This document shows, one piece after another, positions 11,656 to 22,825 of a stretch of DNA of 64,000 nucleotides. Source of the stretch: Buddleja alternifolia (Eukaryota; Streptophyta; Magnoliopsida; Lamiales; Scrophulariaceae). The notes below the pieces were generated by a model that did not search any database, was not told the DNA's origin, and saw nothing but the letters and a program-made list of their open reading frames with translations. The stretch's first letter is position 1; every line of letters begins with the position of its first letter. The stretch covers positions 9,086,046 through 9,150,045 of the forward strand of contig CM033393.1 of NCBI GenBank assembly GCA_019426215.1, in the 5' to 3' direction. Made by a program: the position numbers and the translations under genes.

Positions 11656-13050
11656 ACTTTTATAAAATGATTCAAGTTTCGTGTTATTGTTTTTTCTTTA
11701 CTTTTGAATCATTGAATTTTTGAATGCCTTGAAAATTTACTTTTATTTGTAGCTTCCAAATATGGATATTTAATACCCTGCGTATACCATATTAAAATAT
11801 CTTTCCATGGTCATCAATGCATTTCGTGTCATCTTTTTCCACATACATCTCAGCCAATTCGACACATAGAAAAGTGGGTTATCAATTCTACACGAAAAAG
11901 TAATGGCAAGAAAATACCTAGACAAGAAACAAAAAAGAGATAAAGTTATTCCCACAAACATATTTAATTAATCGTTTATATTTATTTTTTCACTTGCTTC
12001 AGCCATTCAGAAACAAACAATTTGTTCGGTTAGTCTTTGTACAACGACAGAAGGAATCAATAACAGCTCATGCAACATTTACACAACCATCCTAATAAGA
12101 TGTATATTAAAATAAACAATACTATTTTTTCTAGCTTCTGCCCTTCCTAGATTTTGCACCTTTTTTTCATACGTGATGTTTGGAGTCTGATCCAAAAGAA
12201 AATTGAATAAAAGACCCCCACAAATTCAATTATAAAGGATTTTTAATTGCTACTCTAATGAAAACAAAAAATTTTAGTCTGATGCAGACAATTCATTGTT
12301 GAGCCACGTAAAAATTAATTTTATATATGTTTGATTTTACTTTCAGTATTAATATTCTTAATGTGCCTTGTTTCATAACTTGATACACAATACTCTTAAT
12401 GTGCCTTGTTTCAAAACTTGATACACTAAAATTTCAAGGATTCAGTTTAAATATGTATTGGCCTCGATAACTTTCAACTGGAACTAATATGAAGAATGAA
12501 AAAATCAAAACTGAAAAATTTAAGATTCCAAAATGGAATTTTACTATGACGGGTTAAGGTTCGAAAGATTGGTGGCAATAGATTATTTGGAATATAATCA
12601 TCTAAAATGAATATTCAGTATGATGAGATGCTCGACACCAAGTGTGTGCGTATTTCATTAATTCTCCCATCTATTTTTCTCATCCATTTATATACTTGGT
12701 GTATTTTTAAGATTGAATATAAAATCAAATAACAAATTGTACGTAGTAGAGTCCTCTTTAATTATATTTGTGAACGACTTAGTTATTTGATCAATTATTA
12801 AAAATAAAAAATACATTCTGGTTACATAAAATCTATGTTGTCACTTAAGAGGATTTGTATTAATTCGTCATAGTTATCCCTATTTTATATATGTAAAAAG
12901 TGTCAGACTTGTGTATTCAGCTAGTTTTTATTAATTCATATTCTTATGTAGTTTTTTTTTTTAGTGTCAAATATTTATCTAAGAAGTTTTAGAAGGGATC
13001 CAAGTAAAATTCCACACATGGATGCTCGGGTTTCGAAGTATTCATGCATT
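11656..13050. other. Intergenic DNA between the MULE and the Gypsy element
   Basis: No gene was recognised. The only regular structure is a 38-bp direct duplication at 12353-12390 and 12391-12428 (core TTAATGTGCCTTGTTTCA). Confidence 0.6.
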
Positions 13051-13055
13051 ATATG

Positions 13056-13561
13056 TGATGAGGGCCAAATATATCTAGGGGCATTTTAGTAATTCATTCG
13101 CCCCCGAGTCGGGGCGAGGCGCCCACCACTGGTCAAGGCCCGTGATAGAAGGATTGGCCCAGCCCAAAAAGGGGCTGGAAGCCCAGTAAACATAATAAAA
13201 TTATTCCTCAATCTTAGTAAAAATAATAATAACTACGTCAAGCCTATTGGGCTAATGACAAGATAGGGCCCAAGATCTCATAGCTCATAACCAGCTCCTT
13301 ATAAATACCCCAAAGGAGCTGGGGGTATCTCATTTTCTACTCCCCCAGTAAAAAATACACTGAGAATAGAAAGTAACCCCATCATCAAACTACGAACAGA
13401 TTTGATCCCTACAATCCGGGTACGTAGGCAGCTCGCCAATAGACGAGTGCAGTCTATAAATCCACCAACCCCGACCTAGTTTGTCGTGTATTGGAGTGGT
13501 TCCTTCACCCCATGTGGTCAATCACATGATATTCATACTCTGACAATTTTTACCATCATCA
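13056..13561 (+). repeat. Gypsy 5' LTR
   Basis: It begins TGATGAGGGCC and ends CATCATCA. A TATA box, TATAAATA, at 13300-13307 should start the genomic transcript. The 506-bp length matches the 3' copy. Confidence 0.9.
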
Positions 13562-13564
13562 GAT

Positions 13565-13582
13565 TGGCGCCGTCTGTGGGAA
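13565..13582 (+). promoter_or_regulatory. Gypsy primer binding site
   Basis: TGGCGCCGTCTGTGGGAA lies three bases after the LTR. It resembles the tRNA-Arg-type primer sites of Tat/Ogre elements. The tRNA assignment is from memory of the group, not computed. Confidence 0.75.
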
Positions 13583-13603
13583 CTGGCGTTCCAACCACTG
13601 AGC

Positions 13604-14257
13604 ATGCAAACTAAGGATAGACCCAAGAAAATTGGAAGGAATATGTCGCAGGTAGCTCGGGCGCATGGAAGGTCGACACCTCAGGTGTCGCCGATGGAGA
13701 TCCCACCCCTCACCGTGGGGGCATATGAGATCTTGTGTGAGCTACTATCGCTGGGCGCCGGCAAAAGCAAGGGGTGCGCCGTTCAGGGAGGATTTGAGAA
13801 GCAAAGCATCTTCTTCGGAGCTCGAGATCTGGAAAGCCGGATCCCCTCCCGGAATGAAGCTTTAGTGATCTCTGCCACTATCCCAGTTTCCTGGGTGTGC
13901 AAAATCCTAATTGACAGTGGAACCTCCGCGGATATCGTCTTTTCTGACGCTTTCAATAAGCTGTCCATCAGAGAGGCAAATGTCCCAGCAGTGAAAACCC
14001 AATTGGTAGCCTTCACAGGTGACATAATAGACGCTCAAGGGGAGGTGACTTTGCCGTTGTCTTTGGGCACATTCCCTAAACGTATTACACGAGAGGTGAA
14101 ATTTGTGGTAGTTAAAGCCCCCTCCGAGCTGTTATCTCCACCTTTTACCTTAAACTCAAGTTCCTCACTCCCAGCGGAACGAGGGAGGTCGCGGGGGACA
14201 AGCGACTGGCAAGGGCATATTGTTTCCATGCACTCAAAAGGAAGCGGAGCGACCTGA
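13604..14257 (+). pseudogene. Gypsy leader plus aspartic protease, gag deleted
   Basis: The frame opens with ATG 39 bp past the LTR and PBS. After about 25 residues it enters sequence that normally follows gag. The protease active site ILIDSGTSADIVF is present (GAC at 13912), followed by FNKL and a LPLSLG..P block. Near 14120 the usual YNAILGR protease motif is absent; a small deletion shifts the frame, and the expected sequence continues in another frame up to the reverse transcriptase. The several hundred codons of gag expected upstream are missing, so the element could not form particles by itself. Confidence 0.85.
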
Positions 14258-14262
14258 GTCGT

Positions 14263-15249
14263 ATGGCCGGGCCGGAGTTAATAGAAATTGACATGGTGTT
14301 ACACGCGGAAGACGAATGGACTAAAGCCTGGAAGGATAACAGAAATGCTCGGGGGGAGGCAGTCGAGAGCCTGAAAATGGTCGAGCTAGTGTCGGGCCAG
14401 CCCGAGAAAGCCATAAAGGTCTGCGCTGCCCTGGGACCCACCCTCGAAGGGGAGCTGACACGTTTCTTACAGGGTAACACCGACGTGTTTTCTTGGGACA
14501 TGTCTGACATGGAGGGGATTGACTCCCGGATCATGACTCATCACTTGAACACATATCCTGATGCTCATCCTGTGAAACAAAGCAAAAGAACTATGGGGAG
14601 AGAAAGGAGTTTTTCTGCTAAGGAAGAGGTTGACAATTTACTAGCGGCCGGGTATATAATGCCTATGCACTACCCGGAGTGGCTGGACAACGTAATGTTG
14701 GTGGCGAAGCCCAATGGCAAGTGGAGGATGTGTATAGATTTTATGGATCTGAACAAGGCATGCCCTAAGGACTCCTATCCTCTCCCTCGAATAGATGACT
14801 TGATAGATTCTACTGCCAGATGTGAGATGTTGACCTTCCTGGACGCAAGGCAAGGATACAATCAAATTCCTTTGACACCAGAGGACCAGAAGAAGTCCAG
14901 TTTTATTACTGACCAGGGTATATTCTGCTACAACGTCATGCCTTTCGGGCTGAAGAATGCGGGGGCAACCTATCAAAGGCTGGTCAATAAAATGTTCAAA
15001 GTACAGTTAGGAAGGAACATGGAGGCATACATATATGATATTCTAGTCAAAAGTAAATGGGAAGCAGACCACGTGCAAGATCTACAGGAATGCTTTGGAG
15101 TACTCAAGCGTTACAAGCTAAAGCTCAACCCGGCCAAGTGCACTTTTGGAGTACGTGGGGGAAAGTTCCTAGGGTTCATGATAAGCGAGAGAGGAATAGA
15201 AGCTAATCCAGAAAAAATCAAGGGCCATACTAGAGTTGGCACCCCCTAG
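14263..15249 (+). pseudogene. Gypsy reverse transcriptase, catalytic box altered
   Basis: This is a clear Ty3-type reverse transcriptase. It has WRMCIDFMDLNKACPKDSYP, LPRIDDLID, LTFLDARQGYNQI and MPFGLKNAGATYQRL in order. The palm motif reads YIYD at 15028-15039 where the family has Y(V/I)DD, so one of the two metal-binding aspartates is replaced by tyrosine. The frame is lost near 15235 and continues in the overlapping downstream frame. It is on the same strand and in the same element as the protease before it and the RNase H after it. Confidence 0.92.
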
Positions 15250-15722
15250 ATCCAAGAAGGAGGTGCAAGAGCTGATGGGGCGAGCGGCAGCCCTTAATAA
15301 ATTCATGTCGCGGTCAGTAGATAAAGGATTGTCATTCTTTAAGGCTATAAGGAAAGCAAAAGACTTTGAGTGGGACACGCAGTGTCAAGTGGCGTTTGAG
15401 AAATTAAAAGAATATTTGATCTCCCCGCCACTGCTCACTAAACCCGTTGATGGAGAGACTTTTTACCTGTACCTAGCCGTGACCCATGAGGCTGTCAATG
15501 CGGTGCTGGTCCGAGATGACAATGGGGATCATAAGCCCATCTACTATATGAGTCGTCTACTACGAGCGGCGGAGCCAAGATACCCCCTCATTGAGAAGTT
15601 GACCCTAGCTCCGGTAATCGCTACGAGAAAGTCACGACCCTACTTCCAATCGCATCCCGTGGTGGTACTCACTAGTCACCTCTTGAAGAGGATATTTGTC
15701 AAGCCCAGACGTGTCTGGATGA
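15236..15722 (+). pseudogene. Gypsy RT thumb/connection and first RNase H
   Basis: It begins in another frame just after the reverse transcriptase break, with PPRSKKEVQELMGRAAALNKF, a typical end-of-RT and connection block. The first RNase H follows (FYLYLAVTHEAVNAVLVR, KPIYYMSRLL). The first acidic residue of the RNase H site, usually in a VS(D/E) context, is not evident. Near 15722 a frameshift moves the reading to the next frame. Confidence 0.85.
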
Positions 15723-16340
15723 ATGGTCAAATGGGCAGTAGAACTCAGCGAGCGTGGCATCGAATTTCGAAGAAGACCGGCCATCAAAGCACAAGTGCTA
15801 GCCGACTTTGTCGCCGAGATGTTGGAGGAAGAAGCTGGCTATTCTCTACCCACATGGACACTGTTCATAGATGGGTCTTCCACCAGCATAGGCAGTGGAG
15901 CAGGGGTGATAGTGGAAAGTCCCCAGGGAGACAAATTGGAGTACGCTGTAAGGTTCAGATTTGAAGCCTCGAACAACCAGGCTGAGTATGAAGCACTATT
16001 AGCTGGAGCCAAACTAGCACTAGCTGCAGGAGCAAGGAAGATAATCGCGTACAGCGATTCACAACTCGTAGTCAACCAAGTGAACGAAGAGTATGAAGCT
16101 AAGGAAGAAAGGATGCGTCAGTACCTGGCTCTCGTTCAAAGAATAAAGGAGCGGTTCGAAGAATTCGATCTAAGGCAGGTACCGAGGTCTGAAAATGAAA
16201 CTGCTGATCAACTAGCAAAACTGGCAAGCTCCACAGCTTCCATAAAGAATCAGAAGGTGACCTTCATCACCTCTGAGAAATCGAAATTTGAAAAGGAAGG
16301 CTTAGAGGTGTTATGCGGGCAGGCGGAGGAACCCAGTTAG
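15723..16340 (+). pseudogene. Second, archaeal-like RNase H (aRNH) of the Tat element
   Basis: The bridge AIKAQVLADFVAEM leads to an RNase HI fold: LFIDGSSTSIGSGAGV with the first catalytic Asp, NNQAEYEALLAG with the Glu, AYSDSQLVVNQV with the second Asp, and ENETADQLAKLAS with the last Asp region. All four acidic positions seem to be kept. A second RNase H next to the normal one is a marker of the Tat lineage. The frame ends at TAG before the integrase. Confidence 0.9.
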
Positions 16341-16352
16341 AAAGATGAAATA

Positions 16353-17427
16353 GTGGACTATTTGATGGCAGCTAGCCTACATGACGATCCCAAGCAAGCT
16401 CGGAGAATTAAAGTGAGAATGGCAAGATTTGTGATGATAGATGGTAAACTATACAAAAGAGGTTTCCCACAGCCCTACTTGAAGTGTCTAACACCCGCCA
16501 GGGCTAACTATGTGATGCGCGAGATACATGAGGGATCCTGTGGTAATCACTTGGGGGGCAAGGCACTAGTAGCTAAAACTCTGAGCCAGGGATACTTTTG
16601 GCCCACGATGCTTAAAGACGCCCAAGACTTGGTACAAAAATGAAGAAGCTGCCAAGAACACTCTAACATAAGCCATCTACCTAGCTCTAAGAGCTGACCC
16701 CTAGAAAGAGTGTGCCCTTTTGATATGTGGGGCTCGATATAGTGGGGCCATTCCCCTTGACCACTGGTCAGAGAAAGTTTCTTTTAGTCACTATCGACTA
16801 CTTCACCAAATGAGTGGAGGCCGAACCGCTAGCCAAAATATCTTAAAAAGAAGTAATGAAGTTCTTATGGAAGAATATCATCACACGTTTTAGGATCCCC
16901 CAATCCTTAGTATCAGATAATGGCACCCAATTCCAAGGGACGAAACTGAGGGAATGGTGTCAAGAGCTTAACATTAAGCAGCACTTTACTTCGTTGAGCA
17001 ACCACCAAGCTAATGGTCAAACGAAGGTAACGAACCACACTATACTGCAATGCCTAAAGACCAAGCTGGGAGGAGCAAAAGGGTGTTGGGCAGACAAAAT
17101 TCCCATGGTACTATGGTCATATTGGACCACCCCCAGAGTCGGCACTGGGGAGACCCCTTTCAATTTAGTGTTTGGAGGTGAGGCCATAACCCCAGTGGAA
17201 ATCGGAGAAAAGAGTCTGAGAATAAGCCAATACGACGTTGCTCACAATGAGCAGCGTCGCAGGGAGAGCTTAGATTTCATCACTGAAGTCAGAGATGAAG
17301 CCGCTGCGAGAATTGCTAAGTATAAGGCAAAGATGGCACGAGCGTACAACCGCCAAGTACGCCCCCGAGGCTTCCTTGTAAGAGACTTGGTGCTCAGAAG
17401 GAAAGATGCCACTAGTCTTGTTGGAAA
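16353..17427 (+). pseudogene. Gypsy integrase, interrupted by a CACTA element
   Basis: The N-terminal zinc-binding part (MREIHEGSCGNHLGGKAL, GYFWPTMLKDA) is followed by stops and frameshifts around 16640-16855. The catalytic core then returns with IPQSLVSDNGTQFQG, ELNIKQHFTSLSNHQANGQT and a GETPFNLVFGGEA block. The frame is cut at 17427 by the CACTA element, whose right end is at 23797. The missing C-terminal end is found beyond it at 23798-23936. Leaving out the CACTA element and one copy of its AAA duplication, the codons on the two sides are in phase. Confidence 0.9.
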
Positions 17428-17437
17428 CACTAGTACA

Positions 17438-17860
17438 GAAGAGGTCTGTTACAGCGGTTTTTTTTGCACTATTACAGCGGTTTTAACCGCTGTAATACGT
17501 ATCGCTGTAATTGGTATGTTTACTATTACAGCGGTTAAAAACCGCTTTAAAATGAGCCCTATTACAGCAGTTCAATAACGAACCGCTGTAATAGGTAAAT
17601 AAAAAAAAATTAAGTGTAAAAGCCGTAGCCTGTTACAACGGTTCAGAAAAGAACCGCTGTAACAGGTAACCTGTTACAGTGGTTCTTTTCTGAACCGCTG
17701 TAACAGGATACAGCGGTTCGTTGGTGAACCGCTGTAACAGGTTCACTGTTACAGCGGTTCATCAACAAACCGCGGTAACATGATTTTTTTTTTTAGGTTC
17801 ACTGTTACAACGGTTCATCAACGAACCGCTATAACATGATTTTTTTTTTCTATTATAATT
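17438..17860. repeat. Left subterminal AGCGGTT hairpin array
   Basis: It has repeated TTACAGCGGTT and AACCGCTGTAAC pairs separated by 4-8 bp loops. In En/Spm elements such subterminal repeats are binding sites for the TNPA-type element protein. Confidence 0.85.
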
Positions 17861-18079
17861 TCAGCTAGCTATATCCTTCTCACAAGCTCAAAATTCAATT
17901 CATCAATAACACATAAAACAAACCAATTGCTCAACAGAAACAACAAATTCAAATCCAAAATTAATTTCATTCACCAAATAATAATCTCCAATAATTACAA
18001 ATAATAACGAGTTTACGATAAACCAATATAAACTAATCACTGCTTTTAAATCAAATAAAAACTTACAATAATTTTCAAC
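17861..18079. other. 3' flank of the CACTA peptidase gene
   Basis: AT-rich DNA after the stop codon at 18080 on the minus strand. It probably includes the 3' UTR; no clear signal was picked out. Confidence 0.4.
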
Positions 18080-20948
18080 TTACACCGCCGGCATATCAAA
18101 AGCGCATTTAAAAATATATTGTGCCAATTCAGAACGCGCTTCATCAAGTTGCGCTATAGTGTAAGAGGCGTACTGACAATCATCAAAGTACTGCAAGAAA
18201 AATATTAAAATCCAACAAAAATGTTTAATAACTTAAAAGGGACATTAGAATTTGATTAATATTAATTAGAATTATGCATACCGCGGGTGGGATTATAGAT
18301 TCTCCGTATCTAATAATATCTTTCATGAATTTCATGACGAAGAACCCACAATCTATGGCATTTATTTGAATGGGGCACTACAAATTAAATTCAAATCAAA
18401 ATTGTATTAGATAAACAAATAACTTTTATACGAATAATTTCTTGAAACTATAATTAAAATAATATAATTAAACTAACCTGTATACAACTCCATGTACAGG
18501 CCTTGTTTTTTGATTTGATCTTTTGGTTGTTGTTATTTGCTCGAAACATCAACACAGCGCTGTTAAAAATATCAAAAATCAAGGAAATATGTCAATATCA
18601 AGCAAATATATATATATGAAGTCTAGTTATAATATATATACTTTAAACTTAATATTAAATATAATGGATACATTTAATTGAATGATAAAACTTACTGATT
18701 GATCATATCTTTCATATCACGTCGGTTATTTGGATCACCGTGCAAAGAATCCAAATAATAAACGATCTCTTTAATTGGATCAATCACGAGCAACAACCAA
18801 TGGCCCCTAATCAGCATATTCAAAAGAAAAATTTTAAATTAGTTATGCCTACGTAACAAATTTTACAAAATAACAATGTGTCTTTAGTAGCTCACCCGGA
18901 GTTGTAAGGTACAAGAAACAACTTCCCCTCCAGTGCACTAGCTATCATAGTATTTGCTATATATTGCGATTTGTCAACACGCTGCGTGGGAGTAATTCCT
19001 GCTACCGCAGATATGTAATGTGGGCTAAGGAACCCGAATTTATTTTGTTTTTGTTCGGGGACCACGTGATTAACCCACAAACACCTACAATTGAGCATAA
19101 AATAAATTTGAGTAACAAAAATAAACATAGTTCAAATTAATGCAGTAAAATAATTTAATTAAAAGCTTACTTTTTATTAATTAATATTTAAAAACTTACT
19201 TGATGTAAGCAGTAATGATAGAGGCTCCTATCTGTTCTTTATGCACAAAGTCACCGATCTCCTCCCGCCCAATATATTCTGGAAAGGGGATATTGAAGAT
19301 TTCCTCGGGTATGTCTATCCGGATAGTGTTATCAGCAGCCATCATCCCAAAGAACCTTTCAAGAACTGCATGTGAATTAGGGCGTGGAGCAGGAGGGTTG
19401 GCCACTAGAGGTGTATTTTTGACATGTGAGTGCTTCGTCATCTCTGATTTGCTTTTTCCGACTGATGATTTGGATTTTCCGAGAGACTATAAGCAAAAGA
19501 AAACAAAACGTGGGCGTTATCAATGAAAGTATATTTATTAACATTAAACAATTGTTATAATTTAATAATGACTAGCTATTAATAATTACGTACCGATGCA
19601 TCACCGACAATCACAAGACTCTTAGGCCAAGCAACCATGTATCCCACAGCCTCAGATACTGTAAACACTCCTTCATCATCGAGAGGGACTGGTAAGGGTG
19701 CAATATCTTCAATTGCAATGTCAATCGACACTTTCACGAGGTGGGAGGCTAATGGACATGTATGCAATGTTCTATCCTTGGTTGATTGTACATTGTTCCT
19801 CTTGCCACCAAACGATAACACGGTGTACAAAGTGCTAATTGACACTGCACCACATCCTACATATATATATATACATACCATTATATTAGAAAATGTTGTA
19901 TAGCATACAGAAATATAGGATTGAAAGTTACATTATCACTAAACAATATGCTTTTCATTAATTACCTGAGGAAGGTCTTTCACTTCTGGGCAGCTATCTT
20001 TCAAAGAAACCGCCTCTTCTGTATGTGGCTGCTGCGACCCAGATGCCCTATGCTGGTCAAACTCGCGTCGCAATTCGAATAGTGATTGAGTGAGCATTTG
20101 AACCGTGTCTTGCAAGCTATCAATCACCGTATTTTTTTAAGACTTTGAATCCGAAAAGTAATCTTTTTGGGATACCCCAAAGCCTACATCCCTAACTCGA
20201 CCCGGATGCTCCTTCTTTTTAAGAGCTATAGCCAGTATATCATTCCGGGTCTTCTCGGGTCCACTGTGGCTACCCTCCTGTGATAAGCTTTCCTGTAATA
20301 ATACATTTAAAAAATACAAAAAATTGTTATTTTAAAATTATTTTTAAAAAAACATACAACACACTATATAACTAAAATTGCAAATAACTCACCATTGATT
20401 CCACTACTCTTTTAACATTGACATTATCAATCTTGTTCTGGCTGTCAGAATGTGCAACCCTCCACACTAGTGCTCGTGTCACCTCTGTGACATCTGACCC
20501 AGCATCCTTTCTTTTTTGCTTCTATGATAAGAAAATTTGTAAGGAAATAAATTTGATTAGAAAATTTGCAATTAAGGAAATTTGATTAGAAAATTTGTAC
20601 GGAAATTTGATTAGAATTACAACTTGTAACGAACTACGTACCTCAATATACTCCACTTGAGCATATCCAAGACGTGATGCCCTGTAAGGATATTCAGGTT
20701 CCTTTGCTCTTTCCCGATTTTCCTTACGTAGTTGCTGTTCATTATATAATCAAGGCATTAGTCAATGTATATAGTTTCAAATAAATTAAAATGAAACCAT
20801 AAATTAAAATAATTACCTGAAAAGCTTCACTTTGGCGTATTTCTACAAATTTTGTCCAATCTTCTTGAGATGTACGATATTTTTCGGGTGGGCTTGAATT
20901 AATGTTCCCATCATCATCCTCTACCCGGATTCTGGTTAAGTAGCTCAT
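18080..20948 (-). pseudogene. Eleven-exon gene: Transposase_24-like region fused to a Ulp1/C48 cysteine peptidase domain
   Basis: Exons read leftward: 20948-20817, 20734-20642, 20521-20393, 20292-19966, 19856-19594, 19486-19200, 19084-18896, 18806-18696, 18559-18478, 18377-18282 and 18190-18080. All ten introns begin GT and end AG, and codon phases join at every junction from exon 6 on. Exons 1-4 carry EDWTKFVEIRQSEAFQ, YPYRASRLGYAQVEYIE and VTRALVWRVAHSD, typical of the plant transposase family PTTA/Transposase_24. Exons 8-10 carry GHWLLLVID, YYLDSLHG and PIQINAIDCGFFVM, which are the His, Asp, Gln and Cys of a Ulp1 (SUMO peptidase-like) site. Lesions: one TAA in exon 4 (20137-20139) and one apparent phase change inside exon 5. 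The true start may lie upstream, in the part lost at the TNP2 junction. The total is about 606 codons. The in-cell substrate is unknown. Confidence 0.82.
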
Positions 20949-20984
20949 GTAGTTTCGAGTTAGCTTCCCAGCCTCGGCTAAGAC

Positions 20985-21634
20985 GTCAATGATGCATAGT
21001 CCTTTCTAAACAAGATGCAATCATTGAAACAAGCATGTATCCTCTCATATCCCATGCCAATTGCAGTTAACATCTTCTTAGCCTCATAAGTACGATTAGG
21101 TAACACATTATCATCGGGTAACATACTTTTTAATAGACCAAGTAAGTCTATGAAACTCTTATCACTCCACCTATTGTTAGCTTTTAACTTGTAGAGGTTT
21201 AGGACTGCTTTCAATCTTGTGAAATTACTACCACTATACAGGGGTGTCTTTGAATCACTTGTCAAATTGTCGAACATCTTGGGACAATTTCGCAAATCCT
21301 CCTCAATCACATTGGTCATCTCCTCCAAACGATCAGGCTCATAATCATCCATGTCAAAATCTACTGATCGATATGATGTATCACCCAAATCAGCTGAGGT
21401 GGCACTGCTTTCACCGTGTCTTGTCCATCGTGTGTAGCTTTTATCAATTCCATTACATACCAAATGATCTTCCAAGTCACGTGGACTAATTCTCTTTCCA
21501 AAACAACAACGTAAACATGGACAACTAATCCTAGTCGGATCCGATGCATGCTCAACCGCAAAGTCGATGAATTCTTTCACCCCTTTCCCATATTGCTCCG
21601 ACATACGATCCGCTACAATCCAACTTCGATCCAT
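20985..21634 (-). pseudogene. TNP2-type transposase, N-terminal part only
   Basis: It starts at ATG 21632-21634 with MDRSW. The Transpos_assoc Cys cluster (ISCPCLRCCFGKRIS) and HLVCNGIDKSYTRWTRHGE follow in the first 80 residues. The acidic spacer and the TNP2 opening (SFIDLLGLLKSMLP, GYERIHACFNDCILFRKDY) come next, then the frame meets TAG at about 20978. The whole DDE catalytic region is gone. The sequence passes straight into the first exon of the peptidase gene, so a deletion probably removed the 3' end of TNP2 together with the 5' end of its neighbour. No break was seen in the first 200 codons. Confidence 0.9.
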
Positions 21635-21649
21635 CTAAATTCTCAACTA

Positions 21650-22096
21650 ATTAAATTAAATAATTTTAATATCAATTGATAATTAAATTAATTAAAAAAA
21701 ATTATTTTTAATTTATTTCGCATTATTCTATAAAAAAATCGGCAGAGTAACGACGCAAATATTTCTACCAAGTTCTCGACTTAATCTTCTCAGTGGGTTG
21801 TAACCAACAGAAGTTGAATCGACGTAAAAAAAATCTTCTCAACAGGGAAATGACGTAAAAAATACTACGAATTTCAACCACGACAAACCCAACACTCTAA
21901 TCTTTCACCCACAACGAACACAAAATGATACAAAAATATTGATCACCAGTTGGATCACATAGATCACATAAAAAACTACAAATAAAGCATCATATTATAA
22001 ATATTGATCACCAATTGGATCCAAAAGCACATAAAACTACAAATAAATTAAAGCATCACGATATAAACTTTTTGGAGCTTCTCAGTTGTGCAGAAA
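21650..22096. other. Promoter-side DNA of the TNP2 gene
   Basis: AT-rich DNA upstream of the TNP2 ATG. Two similar blocks share AAATATTGATCACCA(A/G)TTGGATC (near 21938 and 22003). No gene was found. Confidence 0.45.
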
Positions 22097-22825
22097 CTTG
22101 TGCGCGTCTTCACGAGAAAATTCATAACTAATTGTAGAAAGCTCGGATTCATAAACCGTTTTCTTCTTATGAAACTAGACACATAGGGCCATCCACACAT
22201 ATATCTCACATACTCAGTAGATGTCTAAAAAAAAGCAGGTTTGTATTCAAAGTTAGAGAAAAATCTGTCAATTTTCAAAACAGCTGTGCACGTCTTCACG
22301 AGAAAATTCATAACTCATTGTGGAAAGCTCCGATTCATGAACCGTTTTCTTCTTATGAAACTAGACACATAGGGCTATCCACACATATATTTCACATACT
22401 CAGTAGATGTCTAGAAAAAAGCAGATTTGTATTCAAAGTTAAAGAAAAATCTGTCAATCTTCAAAACAGCTGTGCGCGTCTTCACGAGAAAATTCATAAC
22501 TCATTGTGGAAAGCTCCGATTCATGAACCGTTTTATTCTTATGAAACTAGACACATAGGGCTATCCACACATATATCTCACATACTCAGTAGATGTCTAT
22601 AAAAAGGCAGATTTGTATTCAAAGTTAGAGAAAAATCTGTCAATTTTCAAAACAGCTGTGCGCGTCTTCACGAGAAAATTCATAACTCATTGTGGAAAGC
22701 TCCGATTCATGAATCGTTTTATTCATATGAAACTAGACATATAGGGATATACATACATATATCGAACATACTCATGAGATGCCTAGAACAAATCAGATTT
22801 GCATTCAAAGTTACTAAAAAATCAA
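22097..22825 (+). repeat. Tandem array, four units of about 183 bp inside the CACTA element
   Basis: Units start near 22097, 22281, 22467 and 22652 with CAGCTGTGCGCGTCTTCACG, followed by AAAGCTCCGATTCATGAACC and ACTAGACACATAGGG blocks. Units 2-4 are nearly identical. The layout and the kept blocks are those of the 177-bp unit in the MULE. Confidence 0.85.

Noticed and set aside
22318..22602. 94-codon open frame with an internal repeat
   Set aside because: It is two units of the 183-bp tandem repeat read through; other units break it.
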